A program made the position numbers and the translations under genes. Positions 52,701-61,907 of a stretch of 64,000 bases of DNA are shown here, piece after piece. The notes beneath the pieces were generated by a model that ran no database searches, was not told the DNA's origin, and saw only the letters and a program-made list of their open reading frames with translations. Position 1 is the stretch's first letter. Each line of letters opens with the position of its first letter. The stretch spans positions 1-64,000 of the forward strand of contig WHSZ01000002.1 of assembly GCA_009379845.1 (NCBI GenBank), in the 5' to 3' direction. The stretch comes from Pseudonocardiaceae bacterium. Its GTDB lineage: Bacteria; Actinomycetota; Actinomycetes; Mycobacteriales; Pseudonocardiaceae.

Positions 52701-53830
52701 GCAAGCCGACCGTGCTGATGGCGCACCCGTCGGCCGAGCTGTACGGCTCGGACCGGGTGTTCTGCGAGTCCGCGATCGCGCTGACATTGGCTGGCTGGCG
52801 GGTACTTGTGACCCTTCCGACCGACGGCCCGCTGGTCGAATTGCTCGAGCGGCACGGTGTTCGGGTGATCTTCTGTCCGACCCCGGTGTTGCGCAAGGCG
52901 GCACTGCGGCCACGCGGATTTCTGCGGTTGCTCGGCGAAACCGCCCGGTCCGTGCGGCCGATGTGGCGGTTGCTGCGCGCCTGCCGCCCGGACGCGGTGT
53001 ACGTGAACACGGTGACGGCGCCGCTGTGGTTGCTGCTCGGTCGGCTCACCCGCCGCCGGGTGCTGGCGCACGTCCACGAAGCCGAGGACGCGGTACCGGG
53101 GCCGGTACGGATCGCGCTGGCCGCGCCGCTGCTGGCCGCCGGCATGGTCGTGGTGAACAGCGAGGCGACCGGTGAGGTGGTGCGCCGGTCGATTCCGTTG
53201 CTGCGCCGCCGTATCCGGTTGATCTACAACGGAGTGCCCGGCCCGGACCGGCCACCACGGGACCGCGACCGGCCGCGGGATCCGGTGCGCATCACCGTGG
53301 TGGGGCGGCTGTCACCGCGGAAGGGCACCGACGTCGCCGTCGACGCGGTCGCGCGGCTGCACAAGGCGGGGCACGCGGTGACGCTCGATCTGGTCGGCTC
53401 GGTGTTCACCGGCTACGAGTGGTACGAGCGGCAGCTGCGGGAGCGGATCGCGGACGCGGGCCTGAACGGATCGGTGCGGCTGCGCGGGTTCGACAGCGAC
53501 GTGTGGTCGGCGTACGAGCACGCGGACATCGCCGTAGTGCCGTCCCGGTTCGAGCCGTTCGGCAATACCTCGGTGGAAGCACAACTCGCCGGCGTCCCGG
53601 TGATCGTCAGTGCGGCACAAGGACTTCCGGAAACCGTGGCGCACGGCCGTGCCGGCACGATCGTGCCTGTCGACGCGCCGGACGCGCTCGCCGAAGCGAT
53701 CACCGAGCTGATCGACGACTGGCCGGGCACACTCCAGATCGCGGCGGAAGCCAAGCGTGCCGCGGAAACGCGGTTCGCACCGGAGCGCTACCGCCAGGAC
53801 ATCGCGGCCCTGTTCGAAGCTCCTCAGTAG
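52697..53830 (+). CDS. Glycosyltransferase family 4
   Basis: 377 residues, GTG start at 52697 overlapping the polymerase stop, with GGAG five bases before. GT-B enzyme: TVLMAHPSAELYGSDRVFCE at the start (acceptor domain), then RITVVGRLSPRKGTDVAVDA (about 198-217) and the donor-site motif ADIAVVPSRFEPFGNTSVEA (about 274-293) with the retaining-type EPFG...E. Adds a sugar to the growing exopolysaccharide unit. The last six bases overlap the 3' end of the convergent initiating transferase. Confidence 0.92.
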   Translation: MSKPTVLMAHPSAELYGSDRVFCESAIALTLAGWRVLVTLPTDGPLVELLERHGVRVIFCPTPVLRKAALRPRGFLRLLGETARSVRPMWRLLRACRPDAVYVNTVTAPLWLLLGRLTRRRVLAHVHEAEDAVPGPVRIALAAPLLAAGMVVVNSEATGEVVRRSIPLLRRRIRLIYNGVPGPDRPPRDRDRPRDPVRITVVGRLSPRKGTDVAVDAVARLHKAGHAVTLDLVGSVFTGYEWYERQLRERIADAGLNGSVRLRGFDSDVWSAYEHADIAVVPSRFEPFGNTSVEAQLAGVPVIVSAAQGLPETVAHGRAGTIVPVDAPDALAEAITELIDDWPGTLQIAAEAKRAAETRFAPERYRQDIAALFEAPQ

Positions 53831-55380
53831 GCGCCGTTGCCGGTAACCACGGCGCGCACCGTCTTCCACAGGATCACGGCGTCCAGCGCCAGCGACCAGT
53901 CCTCCACGTAGCGCAGGTCCAGCCGCACGGATTCGGCCCACGACAGGTCACTTCGCCCGCTGACCTGCCACAGCCCGGTCAGCCCCGGTTTGACGAGCAG
54001 GCGGCGGCGAACATAGCGCCCGTAGCCCCTGGTCTCCTCCGGTAGCGGCGGTCGTGGACCGACCAGCGACATCGTCCCGGTGAGCACGTTGAACAGCTGC
54101 GGCAGCTCATCGAGCGAGTACCGGCGCAACAACCCGCCAACCCTGGTCACTCGCGGATCGGCGCGCAGCTTGAACAGGGGGCCCGCTCCCTCGTTCACGG
54201 TGGCCAGTTCGGTCCGGCCCGCATCGGCGTTCACCACCATGGTGCGGAACTTGAGCATGGTGAACGCGTTGCCTTCCCGGCCGATGCGCCGCTGCCGGTA
54301 GATCACCGGCCCACGATCGGTGATCTTGATGGCCAGCGCGATGGTCACCAGTATCGGGGCGAGCAGTGTCAGCAGCACCGCGGAGCCGATCCGGTCAACG
54401 ACTTCCTTCACGATCCGGCGCGCTCCGGTGAACGCCGGCGCGGAAACCCGCAGCAGCGGCATGCCGAACACCCCGGAGACCTGCAACCGTGGCCCCGCCA
54501 CTTCCATCAGCATGGGGGCAACGACCATCTCGGCGGCGGCACCTTCCAGATCCCAGGCCAGCTTCTGCAGCCGGTTCGGTGTCCAGTACGGATCGGCGGT
54601 GATCGCCACCATCCGGTAGCCGCCGCGCCGCACATGATCGGCCAGCTCGTCCAGCCTGCCGACCACCGGCACCCCGGCCACCTCGGTACCGTCGCCGGCC
54701 GGCCCCCTACCGCTTGGCGTGCACACCGCTTCGACCTGCCAGCCGACATGCGCCTCGTCGCGGGTACGAATGATCAGGTCCCGGACGGCTTCCGGGTCGC
54801 CGGCCGCCATCAGGGGCAACAGGCATCGGCCGTTGCGGCGCGCCCAGTGCAGCCATTTGCGAAGGGCATACCGCTGCACGAGGGCAACCAGCCCGATCAA
54901 CGGGATCACCACGAAGACCCACGGTCGAATCGCGAGCGCGTCGAACAGCAACCCGGCGAGCGCGAGAAGCACTCCCGCGGAGAAGACGCCCTTGCCGAGC
55001 CGCCGGAACTCTTCCGCGCCCTCTCCCAGCACGGACGGATGCCACGCCCGCGAGCCGGGGACCGCACTCAGCACGAATGCCACCGCCATGATCCCCGGAA
55101 CCAGGCCGGCGTTCGGACCGATCCGGCCGATCAGCAGCCATCCCAGCGACACCACGAGCAACGTGGCGAACACGTCGCTCGCGATCACCGATCCCCGATA
55201 GCGCCTTTCCCAGCTCGTGGAGGGGAACTCAGCTAATCGCGGGTTGGCGTCCTCGTCATGGTCATCGTCGGCCGGCAGGTCCGCGAACGAGAAGCGCGGC
55301 GATCGACCCGATGACGTGCCAGCCGTCCGTCTTCGTCCCAGAACACCGTCCTTCGACGACAACCTGACGGGCTCGTGCAT
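53824..55380 (-). CDS. Initiating undecaprenyl-phosphate sugar-phosphate transferase (WbaP/CpsE type)
   Basis: 518 residues from ATG 55380 (GGGAGG upstream). Four N-terminal membrane helices after a disordered start, a central CoA_binding-like domain (VVGRLDELADHVRRGGYRMV), a further helix near 325, and the C-terminal bacterial sugar transferase domain: DRGPVIYRQRRIGREGNAFT, MLKFRTMVVNADAG, RRYSLDELPQLFNVL, MSLVGPRPPLPEE and KPGLTGLWQVSGRSDLSW. It moves a sugar-1-phosphate onto the lipid carrier, the first step of the polymer made by this locus. Confidence 0.93.
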   Translation of the reverse strand: MHEPVRLSSKDGVLGRRRTAGTSSGRSPRFSFADLPADDDHDEDANPRLAEFPSTSWERRYRGSVIASDVFATLLVVSLGWLLIGRIGPNAGLVPGIMAVAFVLSAVPGSRAWHPSVLGEGAEEFRRLGKGVFSAGVLLALAGLLFDALAIRPWVFVVIPLIGLVALVQRYALRKWLHWARRNGRCLLPLMAAGDPEAVRDLIIRTRDEAHVGWQVEAVCTPSGRGPAGDGTEVAGVPVVGRLDELADHVRRGGYRMVAITADPYWTPNRLQKLAWDLEGAAAEMVVAPMLMEVAGPRLQVSGVFGMPLLRVSAPAFTGARRIVKEVVDRIGSAVLLTLLAPILVTIALAIKITDRGPVIYRQRRIGREGNAFTMLKFRTMVVNADAGRTELATVNEGAGPLFKLRADPRVTRVGGLLRRYSLDELPQLFNVLTGTMSLVGPRPPLPEETRGYGRYVRRRLLVKPGLTGLWQVSGRSDLSWAESVRLDLRYVEDWSLALDAVILWKTVRAVVTGNGAY

Positions 55381-55713
55381 CTGGCCTCCCAGTCGCTCGA
55401 TCGTGGCCGCGCGCACCGATCGAGCGGCCTGCGCGCTGAGTGATCAAAAAGCGCGGCGACACTCGGAAAATAACTGACCCGAGTGTCACTCGGGAGTGTA
55501 TCCGCCGCAGCCGGACGCGCCGTTACATCGGCAACGCGAGGTACGCTACCGCAATCGAGTGACCATCAGATGAATGACGCTCAGCCCAAGCAACTAGTTA
55601 TGTACCCATCACGCACGATGACGTGGTCGCGAAAACGCTTGCGGTCTCCCTGGACGCGTGAATGGGTCGCCCACCTGCTGGCCCATTCGTACGCAGTGGG
55701 TTCATAACGCCCG
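55381..55713. promoter_or_regulatory. Region upstream of the initiating transferase, with a palindrome
   Basis: 333 bases without a convincing gene. CCCGAGTG-T-CACTCGGG (55478-55494) is a perfect 17-bp palindrome. On the minus strand it is followed by a T-rich stretch, so it can be the terminator of the pxpA transcript as well as an operator of the transferase gene. GAATGGG/CCCATTC (55660-55688) is a second inverted repeat, and CGCCCGC/GCGGGCG (55708-55726) a hairpin overlapping the pxpA stop. Confidence 0.4.
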
Positions 55714-56484
55714 CTATTTGCGGGCGGCCAGGATTTCGTGCATCGGCGCGATCCGTATCCCGTTCTCCTCGAACCTGGCGCGGATCGCCCGTGCGATCGC
55801 CGGCGCGTTGGGCCGGTCGCCGTGCAGGCAGATGGTGTCCGCGTCCACGTCGATCGTCGTGCCGTGCACGGATGCCACCGACCCCCGGAGCACGTCCATG
55901 GCTTGATCGGCACAGGTTTCCGGATCCTTCGCGCCGGGGTTCGGTTCGATGATGATGTGCCCGTTGTCGTCGTAGTCCAGATCGGCGAATGCTTCACGCA
56001 CCACCCGAACGCCACGAGATGCCACCCGTTCGGCGGTGGGACCCGCGAGCAGCACAAGGAGCAGGTCGGAGTCGAGCGACGCGACCGCGTCCGCGATGGC
56101 ATCCGCGACCGCGTCGTCCCGCAGCGTCAACCCGTAGAACGCCCCGTGTGGCTTGACGTGCGTGATCCGAACCCCCGCTGGATCGGCGAAGCCACGGAGC
56201 GCGCCGTACTGGTAAAGGCAGGCGTCGGCCGCCTCTCGCGGGCTGAGGGCCAGCGCGCGCCGGCCGAAACCGGCGAGATCCGGCAGTCCCGGGTGGGCAC
56301 CGAGTGCCACCCGATTGGACGCGGCCAGTTCGACCGATTGGCGCATCGTCGCGGGATCGCCCGCGTGCCAGCCACAAGCCACGTTGACCGAGCTGACCAG
56401 TGGCAGCAATGTCGCGTCGTCGCCGAGCTTCCAGCGGCCGAAGCTTTCCCCCGCGTCCGCGTTCAGATCAACGAAGTCCTTCAT
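55714..56484 (-). CDS. pxpA: 5-oxoprolinase subunit PxpA (LamB/YcsF family)
   Basis: 256 residues from ATG 56484, with GGAGG eight bases upstream. LamB/YcsF TIM-like barrel: VDLNADAGESFGRWKLGDD at the start, VNVACGWHAGDP (about 33-44), HVKPHGAFYGL (about 108-118) and TICLHGDRPNAP near the end, all carrying the His/Asp set of the family. PxpA works with PxpBC to open 5-oxoproline to glutamate with ATP. Here it is apart from pxpBC, on the other side of the PucR gene and on the minus strand. Confidence 0.92.
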   Translation of the reverse strand: MKDFVDLNADAGESFGRWKLGDDATLLPLVSSVNVACGWHAGDPATMRQSVELAASNRVALGAHPGLPDLAGFGRRALALSPREAADACLYQYGALRGFADPAGVRITHVKPHGAFYGLTLRDDAVADAIADAVASLDSDLLLVLLAGPTAERVASRGVRVVREAFADLDYDDNGHIIIEPNPGAKDPETCADQAMDVLRGSVASVHGTTIDVDADTICLHGDRPNAPAIARAIRARFEENGIRIAPMHEILAARK

Positions 56485-56614
56485 GCCGGACACCTCCGCG
56501 GTGATCGCGCCTGCGATTACCCGCACGGTAGGCCAGTGTCGAGACGCACGCAGCTATCGTTCTGGACAATCACGCCCCCGTGTCTTGGCCACTCCGGCAC
56601 GCCAAGTGGGTCCT

Positions 56615-58084
56615 TCAACAGTCAACGTTGTCGTGCAGGCGCAGGGCCAGCCAGAGCTCCCCGCGTACGTCGGGAGACTCCAGGCTGCGCCCCACCAGCT
56701 CGCCCACCTTGGTCATCCGGTGCCGCAGCGTGTGCCGGTGCACGCCGAGCTTGCTGGCTGCCGGATCCCACTGCCCGTGGTGGTCCAGCCACACCCGCAG
56801 CGAAGCCAGTAGTTCGCCACGCCGGACGCGGTCGTGCTCGAACAGCGGGCGCAGCAGCGCGTGCGCCCGCTCAGCCACGTCCGGCTGACCCACGTGCTCG
56901 AGCAACCCGACGCCGAGCTCGGTGAACTCCGTTGTCGCGGCACCCCGACGCAGCCCGTCCCGCAACGCCATCCGCGCCTGCCGAAGGCCGGTGCCCAGTT
57001 CGGCCAACCCGACCGGCTCGGACACCCCGACCGACCCACCGGCGCCGGAGGCCAACCGCCGCACCTCGGAGTGCTGCCGCGCGATCACCACGAGCTGCCC
57101 GTCCAGCTCCCCGAACACCGTGTCGTCCGGCAAGCCGGCGTCGGTGCCGGGATCGGCCGACACGAAAACCCGCACCGGCTCGCCAGGAAACCGTGCGCCC
57201 AGCTCGCCGAACACGTCCAGCCCCACCCGCTGCCCGTTGATCAGCAGCCGCAGCGCGGCCGAACGCAACCGGCCACCCGCGGTCGCCACCGCACGGGTCT
57301 GGGTCAGCGCCACGGTCAACAACGAGCTGGCCACGTGCATGATGTGGTGATCGGTCGCGGACAGCGAGCACGCCCGGCCGATCACCAGGAATCCCAGCGG
57401 CCCGTTGCCCCCACCGAGCGACTGCACGGCCACGCTGTCCTCGGCATGGCCGCCCACTCCGGCGCTGGCCGGCATCCGCATGGCTCGCAGCCGGTCGAGA
57501 TCGCCGGCGAGCCCGGCCACCCGCTCGGCCGCGTGGCCGGGCCGCGCGCTGAGCACCCTGCCGGCCGAGTCCAGCAGCACCGCCCAGGCATTCAGCAGGC
57601 CGGCCAGCTCGCCGACCACTCCGCCGAGATCATTACAGTTCAACGCCGCCTTGGTCAGGGCCTGCCTCGCCGCCTCGCCGCGCACGGTGTCCGCCCTTGC
57701 CTGCTCGGCGATGGCCTGCGAAACGGCCTTGCTGATCTCGATGAACGGGGTGCGGTGCGGCACTTCCAGCAGCGGCAGCCCGGCCCGCTCGGTGGCATCG
57801 AGCACCGGGGCCGGGATCCGGTCGTAGCCGAGCTCGATCCCGAAACCGAGCCCGGCGAGCCCGGCCGCGGCCAGCCGGTCGACGTATTCGGCCTGCCCCG
57901 CGGTGTTCTCCGGCAACGCGATGCCGGTGGTTAGCAGCAGCTCGCCGCCTTGGAGGAACGGTGTGGGGTCGCGCAGCTCACTGGCGTGCACCCAGGAAAT
58001 CCGCCGGCCGGCGGCCCTCTCGGCGGCGCGCAGTGTCAGGCCGAGCCGGGTCATCCCGGCGAGTCCGGACACCGTCGGTTCCAT
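56615..58084 (-). CDS. PucR-family transcriptional regulator
   Basis: 489 residues. N-terminal PucR domain (SWVHASELRDPTPFLQGGEL, LPLLEVPHRTPFIEISKAV), a central GAF-like region, and the C-terminal PucR-type helix-turn-helix: LRVWLDHHGQWDPAASKLGV and HRHTLRHRMTKVGELVGRSL. PucR proteins govern purine, amino-acid and related nitrogen catabolism. It starts 122 bp from pxpB on the other strand and stands before pxpA, so control of both halves of the 5-oxoproline unit is likely. Confidence 0.9.
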   Translation of the reverse strand: MEPTVSGLAGMTRLGLTLRAAERAAGRRISWVHASELRDPTPFLQGGELLLTTGIALPENTAGQAEYVDRLAAAGLAGLGFGIELGYDRIPAPVLDATERAGLPLLEVPHRTPFIEISKAVSQAIAEQARADTVRGEAARQALTKAALNCNDLGGVVGELAGLLNAWAVLLDSAGRVLSARPGHAAERVAGLAGDLDRLRAMRMPASAGVGGHAEDSVAVQSLGGGNGPLGFLVIGRACSLSATDHHIMHVASSLLTVALTQTRAVATAGGRLRSAALRLLINGQRVGLDVFGELGARFPGEPVRVFVSADPGTDAGLPDDTVFGELDGQLVVIARQHSEVRRLASGAGGSVGVSEPVGLAELGTGLRQARMALRDGLRRGAATTEFTELGVGLLEHVGQPDVAERAHALLRPLFEHDRVRRGELLASLRVWLDHHGQWDPAASKLGVHRHTLRHRMTKVGELVGRSLESPDVRGELWLALRLHDNVDC

Positions 58085-58206
58085 GGGGCGAAATTACCAG
58101 TCCGGCCAATCCGGCCGGCCGTTCCAGGACACATTGTCGACTGGCCGATGATCGCCACGCCGGGCACGATGCCGCCATCGGCGACGAGCAGGTGCGAGGA
58201 GGATCC

Positions 58207-59106
58207 GTGAGCACAGCTATCCAGTTGCCACCCGCCCGCTACGAGTACGGCGGCGACGAGTTCGTCTTCGTCGAGCTGGACCAGGCCATGAGCCTCGAGG
58301 CGAACTTCAAGGGCATGGCCATCACCAAGGCACTGCGCGAATTGGACATGGAAGGCGTGGTGGACATCTGCCCCTCCAACGCGTCGTACATGATCCGGCT
58401 GGATCCGGATCGGCTGGATCCGCGCGAGCTGGTGGCCGAACTCGAACGGCTGGAGCACTCGGTCGGCGAGCTGCCGAGCGACTACGTGCTGCCCACCCGG
58501 ATCGTGGATGTGCCGATCCTGTTCGACGACCCGTGGACCCGGGAGACGTTGATGCGGTTCAGGGACAACCACCAGGACCCCAGCGGCACCGACCTCGAGT
58601 ACGCGGCGCGGATCAACGGCTACGACGGCGTGCAGGCGATCATCGACGCGATGTCCGGAGCGCCGTACATCGTGACGATGCTCGGATTCGTACCAGGACT
58701 GCCGTTCTGCTACCAGCTGGTGCCTCGCGACCGGCAGATCGAGGTGCCGAAGTACGTGCGCCCGCGCACCGATACCCCGGAGCGCGCGTTCGGCTTCGGC
58801 GGCGCGTTCTCCGTGGTGTACCCGGTTCGTGGCGCCGGTGGCTACCAGCTGTTCGGGATCGCGCCCGCGCCGGTGTTCGACTCGACGCAGACCTTGCCGG
58901 ACTTCGCTGACGACATCGTGTTCCCGAGGGCAAGCGACATCCTGCGGTACCGCTCGATCGACATGACCGAGTTCGAACGGCTACGCGGTGAGGTGGAGGC
59001 CGGCACCTTCCGCTATCGCATTCGCGAGGTGGAGTTCCAGCCGGCCGCGCTGCTCGCCGATCCGGACGCGGTGAATCGGGAGCTGCTGGAGGTGCTGTAC
59101 CGATGA
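58207..59106 (+). CDS. pxpB: 5-oxoprolinase subunit PxpB (KipI-like)
   Basis: 299 residues, GTG start at 58207 with GAGGAGG before it. AHS1/KipI domain: VDICPSNASYMIRLDPDRLD and FVPGLPFCYQLVPRDRQIEV (about 160-180) followed by RPRTDTPERAFGFGGAFSVV. With PxpC it forms the cyclophilin-like pair that in urea amidolyase binds the carboxylated substrate. Somewhat longer than the 240-residue B. subtilis KipI, with an N-terminal stretch of 20 residues. Overlaps pxpC (ATGA). Confidence 0.88.
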   Translation: MSTAIQLPPARYEYGGDEFVFVELDQAMSLEANFKGMAITKALRELDMEGVVDICPSNASYMIRLDPDRLDPRELVAELERLEHSVGELPSDYVLPTRIVDVPILFDDPWTRETLMRFRDNHQDPSGTDLEYAARINGYDGVQAIIDAMSGAPYIVTMLGFVPGLPFCYQLVPRDRQIEVPKYVRPRTDTPERAFGFGGAFSVVYPVRGAGGYQLFGIAPAPVFDSTQTLPDFADDIVFPRASDILRYRSIDMTEFERLRGEVEAGTFRYRIREVEFQPAALLADPDAVNRELLEVLYR

Positions 59107-60080
59107 GCCAGCTGAACGTGGTATCCGGAGGGCTGTACACCACCGTGCAAGATCGCGGCCGGCCGGGGCATTACCGGATCGGCATGCCGCCGTCCGGTGC
59201 GATGGACCAGTACTCGTGCGCGGTGGCCAATCTGCTGGTCGGCAACCCGGACGACGCGGCCGTACTCGAGGCGACGTATATCGGGCCACGCCTGGAATTC
59301 ACCGACCGCAGGCTGGTCGCGGTGACCGGTGCGGACGCGCCCGTGACGCTGAACGACGAGCCGGTCGAGGCGTGGCAAACGTTCGCGGTCGGTCCCGGCG
59401 ATGTGCTTGCGTTCGCGATGATCCGGGGCGGGGCGAGGGTCTACATCGCGATCGGGGGCGGCGTCTCGGTGCCCCGATACCTCGGCTCGCGGTCCACGTA
59501 CACGCTCACCGGAATCGGCGGGCACCAGGGCCGAAAGCTCGCCGACGGGGACACCTTGCCGCTTGGTGCTGCCGGCGACGGTCCGCCGGCCGGCTCGGCC
59601 GTGCCCGAGGATCTCCGGCTGCGCTTCGATTCCGGCATCGAGTTGCGCACGGTGATCGGGTTGTGCTCGTACCGGCTGACCGAAGCGACCCTTCAGTCCT
59701 TTTTGGATACGCCGTGGAAGGTCACAAAGGACGCGGACCGGGTCGGCTACCGGCTGCGCGGCGGGAAGCTCGACTTCATCGAGAGGGAGCAACCGTTCGG
59801 CGCGGGTAGCGACCCTGCGAACGTCGTGGACCTCGGTTACCCGATCGGTTCCATCCAGGTGCCCGGCGGGGATGAGCCGATCGTGTTGCTGAATGACGCG
59901 GTTACCGGTGGCGGCTACGCGACGATCGGCACCATCATCTCGGTGGACCGTGATCGTATCGCGCAGGCCAAGACCGGTGATCAGGTGTCGTTCACCTCGG
60001 TGGACCTGGACACCGCGCTCGCCGCCCGCGCGCGGCGGCGGGACCGGATCGAGCGGGTGCGCGGCGCCCTGCGGAGTTAA
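59103..60080 (+). CDS. pxpC: 5-oxoprolinase subunit PxpC (KipA-like, biotin-dependent carboxyltransferase family)
   Basis: 325 residues. AHS2/KipA domain: GLYTTVQDRGRPGHYRIGMP (about 9-28), SGAMDQYSCAVANLLVGNP, YIAIGGGVSVPRYLGSRSTY, and GYPIGSIQVPGGDEPIVLLN (about 250-269), all standard for the family. It completes the PxpBC pair. The biotin carrier gene follows 12 bp later, showing that carboxyl transfer is probably part of the reaction. Confidence 0.92.
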   Translation: MSQLNVVSGGLYTTVQDRGRPGHYRIGMPPSGAMDQYSCAVANLLVGNPDDAAVLEATYIGPRLEFTDRRLVAVTGADAPVTLNDEPVEAWQTFAVGPGDVLAFAMIRGGARVYIAIGGGVSVPRYLGSRSTYTLTGIGGHQGRKLADGDTLPLGAAGDGPPAGSAVPEDLRLRFDSGIELRTVIGLCSYRLTEATLQSFLDTPWKVTKDADRVGYRLRGGKLDFIEREQPFGAGSDPANVVDLGYPIGSIQVPGGDEPIVLLNDAVTGGGYATIGTIISVDRDRIAQAKTGDQVSFTSVDLDTALAARARRRDRIERVRGALRS

Positions 60081-60092
60081 GGAGTTCGAGCG

Positions 60093-60332
60093 ATGACAAC
60101 AATCAAGGCGCAGATGCCGGGGGTGTTCTACCGGCGCCCTTCCCCGGAAGCCGACCCGTACGTCGAGGAGGGCGGCACGATCAGCGAGGGCCAGACGATC
60201 GCGCTGATCGAGGTGATGAAGACGTTCAACGAGATCAAGGCCGAGCAGGGCGGCACGATCAGCAAGTTCCTGATCGCGGATGGCGACGAGGTGGACATCG
60301 GCCAGGACATCGCCGAATTGGGGAGCGTGTGA
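60093..60332 (+). CDS. Biotin carboxyl carrier protein (short)
   Basis: 79 residues: almost only the biotinyl domain. The biotin acceptor Lys lies in ALIEVMKTFNEIKAEQGG (EVMKTFNE, about 41-48), and GVFYRRPSPEADPYVEEGG is the usual beginning of the AccB-type domain. The protein lacks the Pro/Ala-rich linker of standard AccB. It would carry CO2 from the AccC-like protein to PxpBC. Overlaps the next gene (GTGA). Confidence 0.92.
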   Translation: MTTIKAQMPGVFYRRPSPEADPYVEEGGTISEGQTIALIEVMKTFNEIKAEQGGTISKFLIADGDEVDIGQDIAELGSV

Positions 60333-61654
60333 AGCGGGTACTTGTCGCCAACCGCGGTGAGATAGCGGTACGCGTCATCCGTGCCGCGCACGCCGCCGGG
60401 CTGGAAGCCGTCGCGGTGTATTCCGATGTGGACGCCCAGTCCCGCTGGGTGCGCATCGCCGACACCGCGGTCCATATCGGTGGATCCGCGGTCACCAAGT
60501 CGTACCTGAATCCCGACGCGCTGCTGGCGGCGGCGCGCGGCAGCGGTGCGGATGCCGTGCACCCCGGCTACGGATTCCTGTCCGAGCGGGCGAGTTTCGC
60601 GCGGGCGGTGGCCGAGGCCGGGCTGGTGTTCGTCGGCCCGCCGGCCGGCGTGATCGACACTATGGGCGACAAGGCGGCGGCCAGGCGCACCGCCGAGCAG
60701 GCCGGGATGCCGATCGTGCCCGGCAGCGGTCCGGTGTCCGATGTAGACGACGCCGTCGCGGCGGCTGAGCGGGTCGGCTACCCGGTGCTGGTGAAGGCGG
60801 CGGCCGGTGGTGGCGGCCGCGGGATCCGCCCGGTGGATTCGGCGGCCGCGCTCGCCGAGGTGCTGCCGGCCGCGCAGGCGGAGGCCCGGTCGGCGTTCGG
60901 GGACGACACCGTCTACCTTGAGCGCGCCCTGACACCGGCGCGGCACATCGAGGTGCAGGTGCTCGCGGACGAGCACGGCAATGTGGTGCACACCTTCGAG
61001 CGGGATTGTTCGGTACAGCGGCGCCGGCAGAAGCTGCTCGAGGAGGCTCCGGCTCCCGGCTTGGAACCGTCGAGGCGTGCGGCCATCAACGACGCCGCGG
61101 TGCGGCTGGCGAAGCAGGTCGGCTATCGGGGCGCCGGCACGGTCGAGTTCCTGCTCACCCCGAGCGGCGAGTTCTTCTTCATCGAGATGAACACCCGGAT
61201 TCAGGTCGAGCATCCGATCAGCGAGGCGATCACGGGCGTCGACCTGGTCGCCGAGCAGCTACGGATCGCGGCCGGCCGGCCGCTATCGTTCAACCAGGCC
61301 GACATATCGATCGACGGCGCGGCGGTGGAACTGCGTATCAACGCGGAGGATCCGGACAACGGGTTCGCGCCGTCGCCTGGTGAGCTGACCAGGTTCGAGT
61401 TGCCGGGCGGACCGGGCGTGCGGGTGGACACCGGTTTCGTGGCCGGTGATCGGATCAGCCCGTTCTACGACTCACTGATCGCCAAGCTGATCTGTTCAGG
61501 GCCTGACAGGGAGGCGGCAAACGTCCGCGCGCGGCAGGCATTGGACGAGATGCACATCGAAGGAGTGCGGTCCACGATCTCGCTGCACCGGAAACTCATC
61601 GATAACGAGGAACTGCGCGCCGGCCCGGTGCACACCGGCTGGCTGGGCTCGTGA
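60329..61654 (+). CDS. accC: Biotin carboxylase (AccC-like)
   Basis: 441 residues, GTG start at 60329 overlapping the carrier gene's stop. ATP-grasp biotin carboxylase: VLVANRGEIAVRVIRAAHAA at the start, DAVHPGYGFLSE (about 73-84), the ATP-lid KAAAGGGGRGIR (about 156-167), ERDCSVQRRRQKLLEEAPA, and FFIEMNTRIQVEHPISEAIT (about 282-301). Specific to the 5-oxoproline unit by position rather than to fatty-acid synthesis. The TGA stop and last Gly-Ser are part of the palindromic element at 61646-61695. Confidence 0.92.
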   Translation: MKRVLVANRGEIAVRVIRAAHAAGLEAVAVYSDVDAQSRWVRIADTAVHIGGSAVTKSYLNPDALLAAARGSGADAVHPGYGFLSERASFARAVAEAGLVFVGPPAGVIDTMGDKAAARRTAEQAGMPIVPGSGPVSDVDDAVAAAERVGYPVLVKAAAGGGGRGIRPVDSAAALAEVLPAAQAEARSAFGDDTVYLERALTPARHIEVQVLADEHGNVVHTFERDCSVQRRRQKLLEEAPAPGLEPSRRAAINDAAVRLAKQVGYRGAGTVEFLLTPSGEFFFIEMNTRIQVEHPISEAITGVDLVAEQLRIAAGRPLSFNQADISIDGAAVELRINAEDPDNGFAPSPGELTRFELPGGPGVRVDTGFVAGDRISPFYDSLIAKLICSGPDREAANVRARQALDEMHIEGVRSTISLHRKLIDNEELRAGPVHTGWLGS

Positions 61655-61695
61655 GTCTTTTTGGGTGCTATAGCACCCAAAAAGACTCACGAGCC
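61646..61695. repeat. 50-bp perfect palindrome, copy 2 (terminator-like)
   Basis: Two 25-bp arms pair completely around CTATAG. Shares GCTCGTGAGTCTTTTT outer arms with the element at 27999-28046. It lies between the convergent accC and cold-shock genes and can act as terminator in both directions because each arm ends in a T-run after the outer stem. The accC stop TGA (61652-61654) lies inside it; the cold-shock gene ends six bases outside. Confidence 0.9.
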
Positions 61696-61700
61696 GTGCC

Positions 61701-61907
61701 TCACGAAACTACGCTGACGCCGGTAGCCTGCGGGCCCTTGGCTCCCTGGCCAACTTCGAATTCAACGCGGGCGTTCTCTTCCAACGTCCGGAAGCCGGAG
61801 CCCTTGATTTCCGAATAGTGTACGAAAACGTCGGCGCCGCCACCGTCTGGAGAGATGAAGCCGAACCCCTTCTCCGAGTTGAACCACTTCACGGTGCCCT
61901 GAGCCAT
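61701..61907 (-). CDS. cspA: Cold-shock protein (CspA family)
   Basis: 68 residues, ribosome site AGAGGAG. OB-fold RNA/DNA chaperone with both RNA-binding motifs: KGFGFI (RNP1, about 13-18) and VFVHY (RNP2, about 27-31). The upstream region to 62194 is 287 bp with no gene; it may hold a long leader as known for cspA mRNAs, but I see no specific cold box. Convergent with accC. Confidence 0.96.
   Translation of the reverse strand: MAQGTVKWFNSEKGFGFISPDGGGADVFVHYSEIKGSGFRTLEENARVEFEVGQGAKGPQATGVSVVS

Noticed and set aside
55483-55707. Small open frame with the ending HLLAHSYAVGS
   Set aside because: No ribosome site, no conserved pattern, and it covers the palindromes of a promoter/terminator region.
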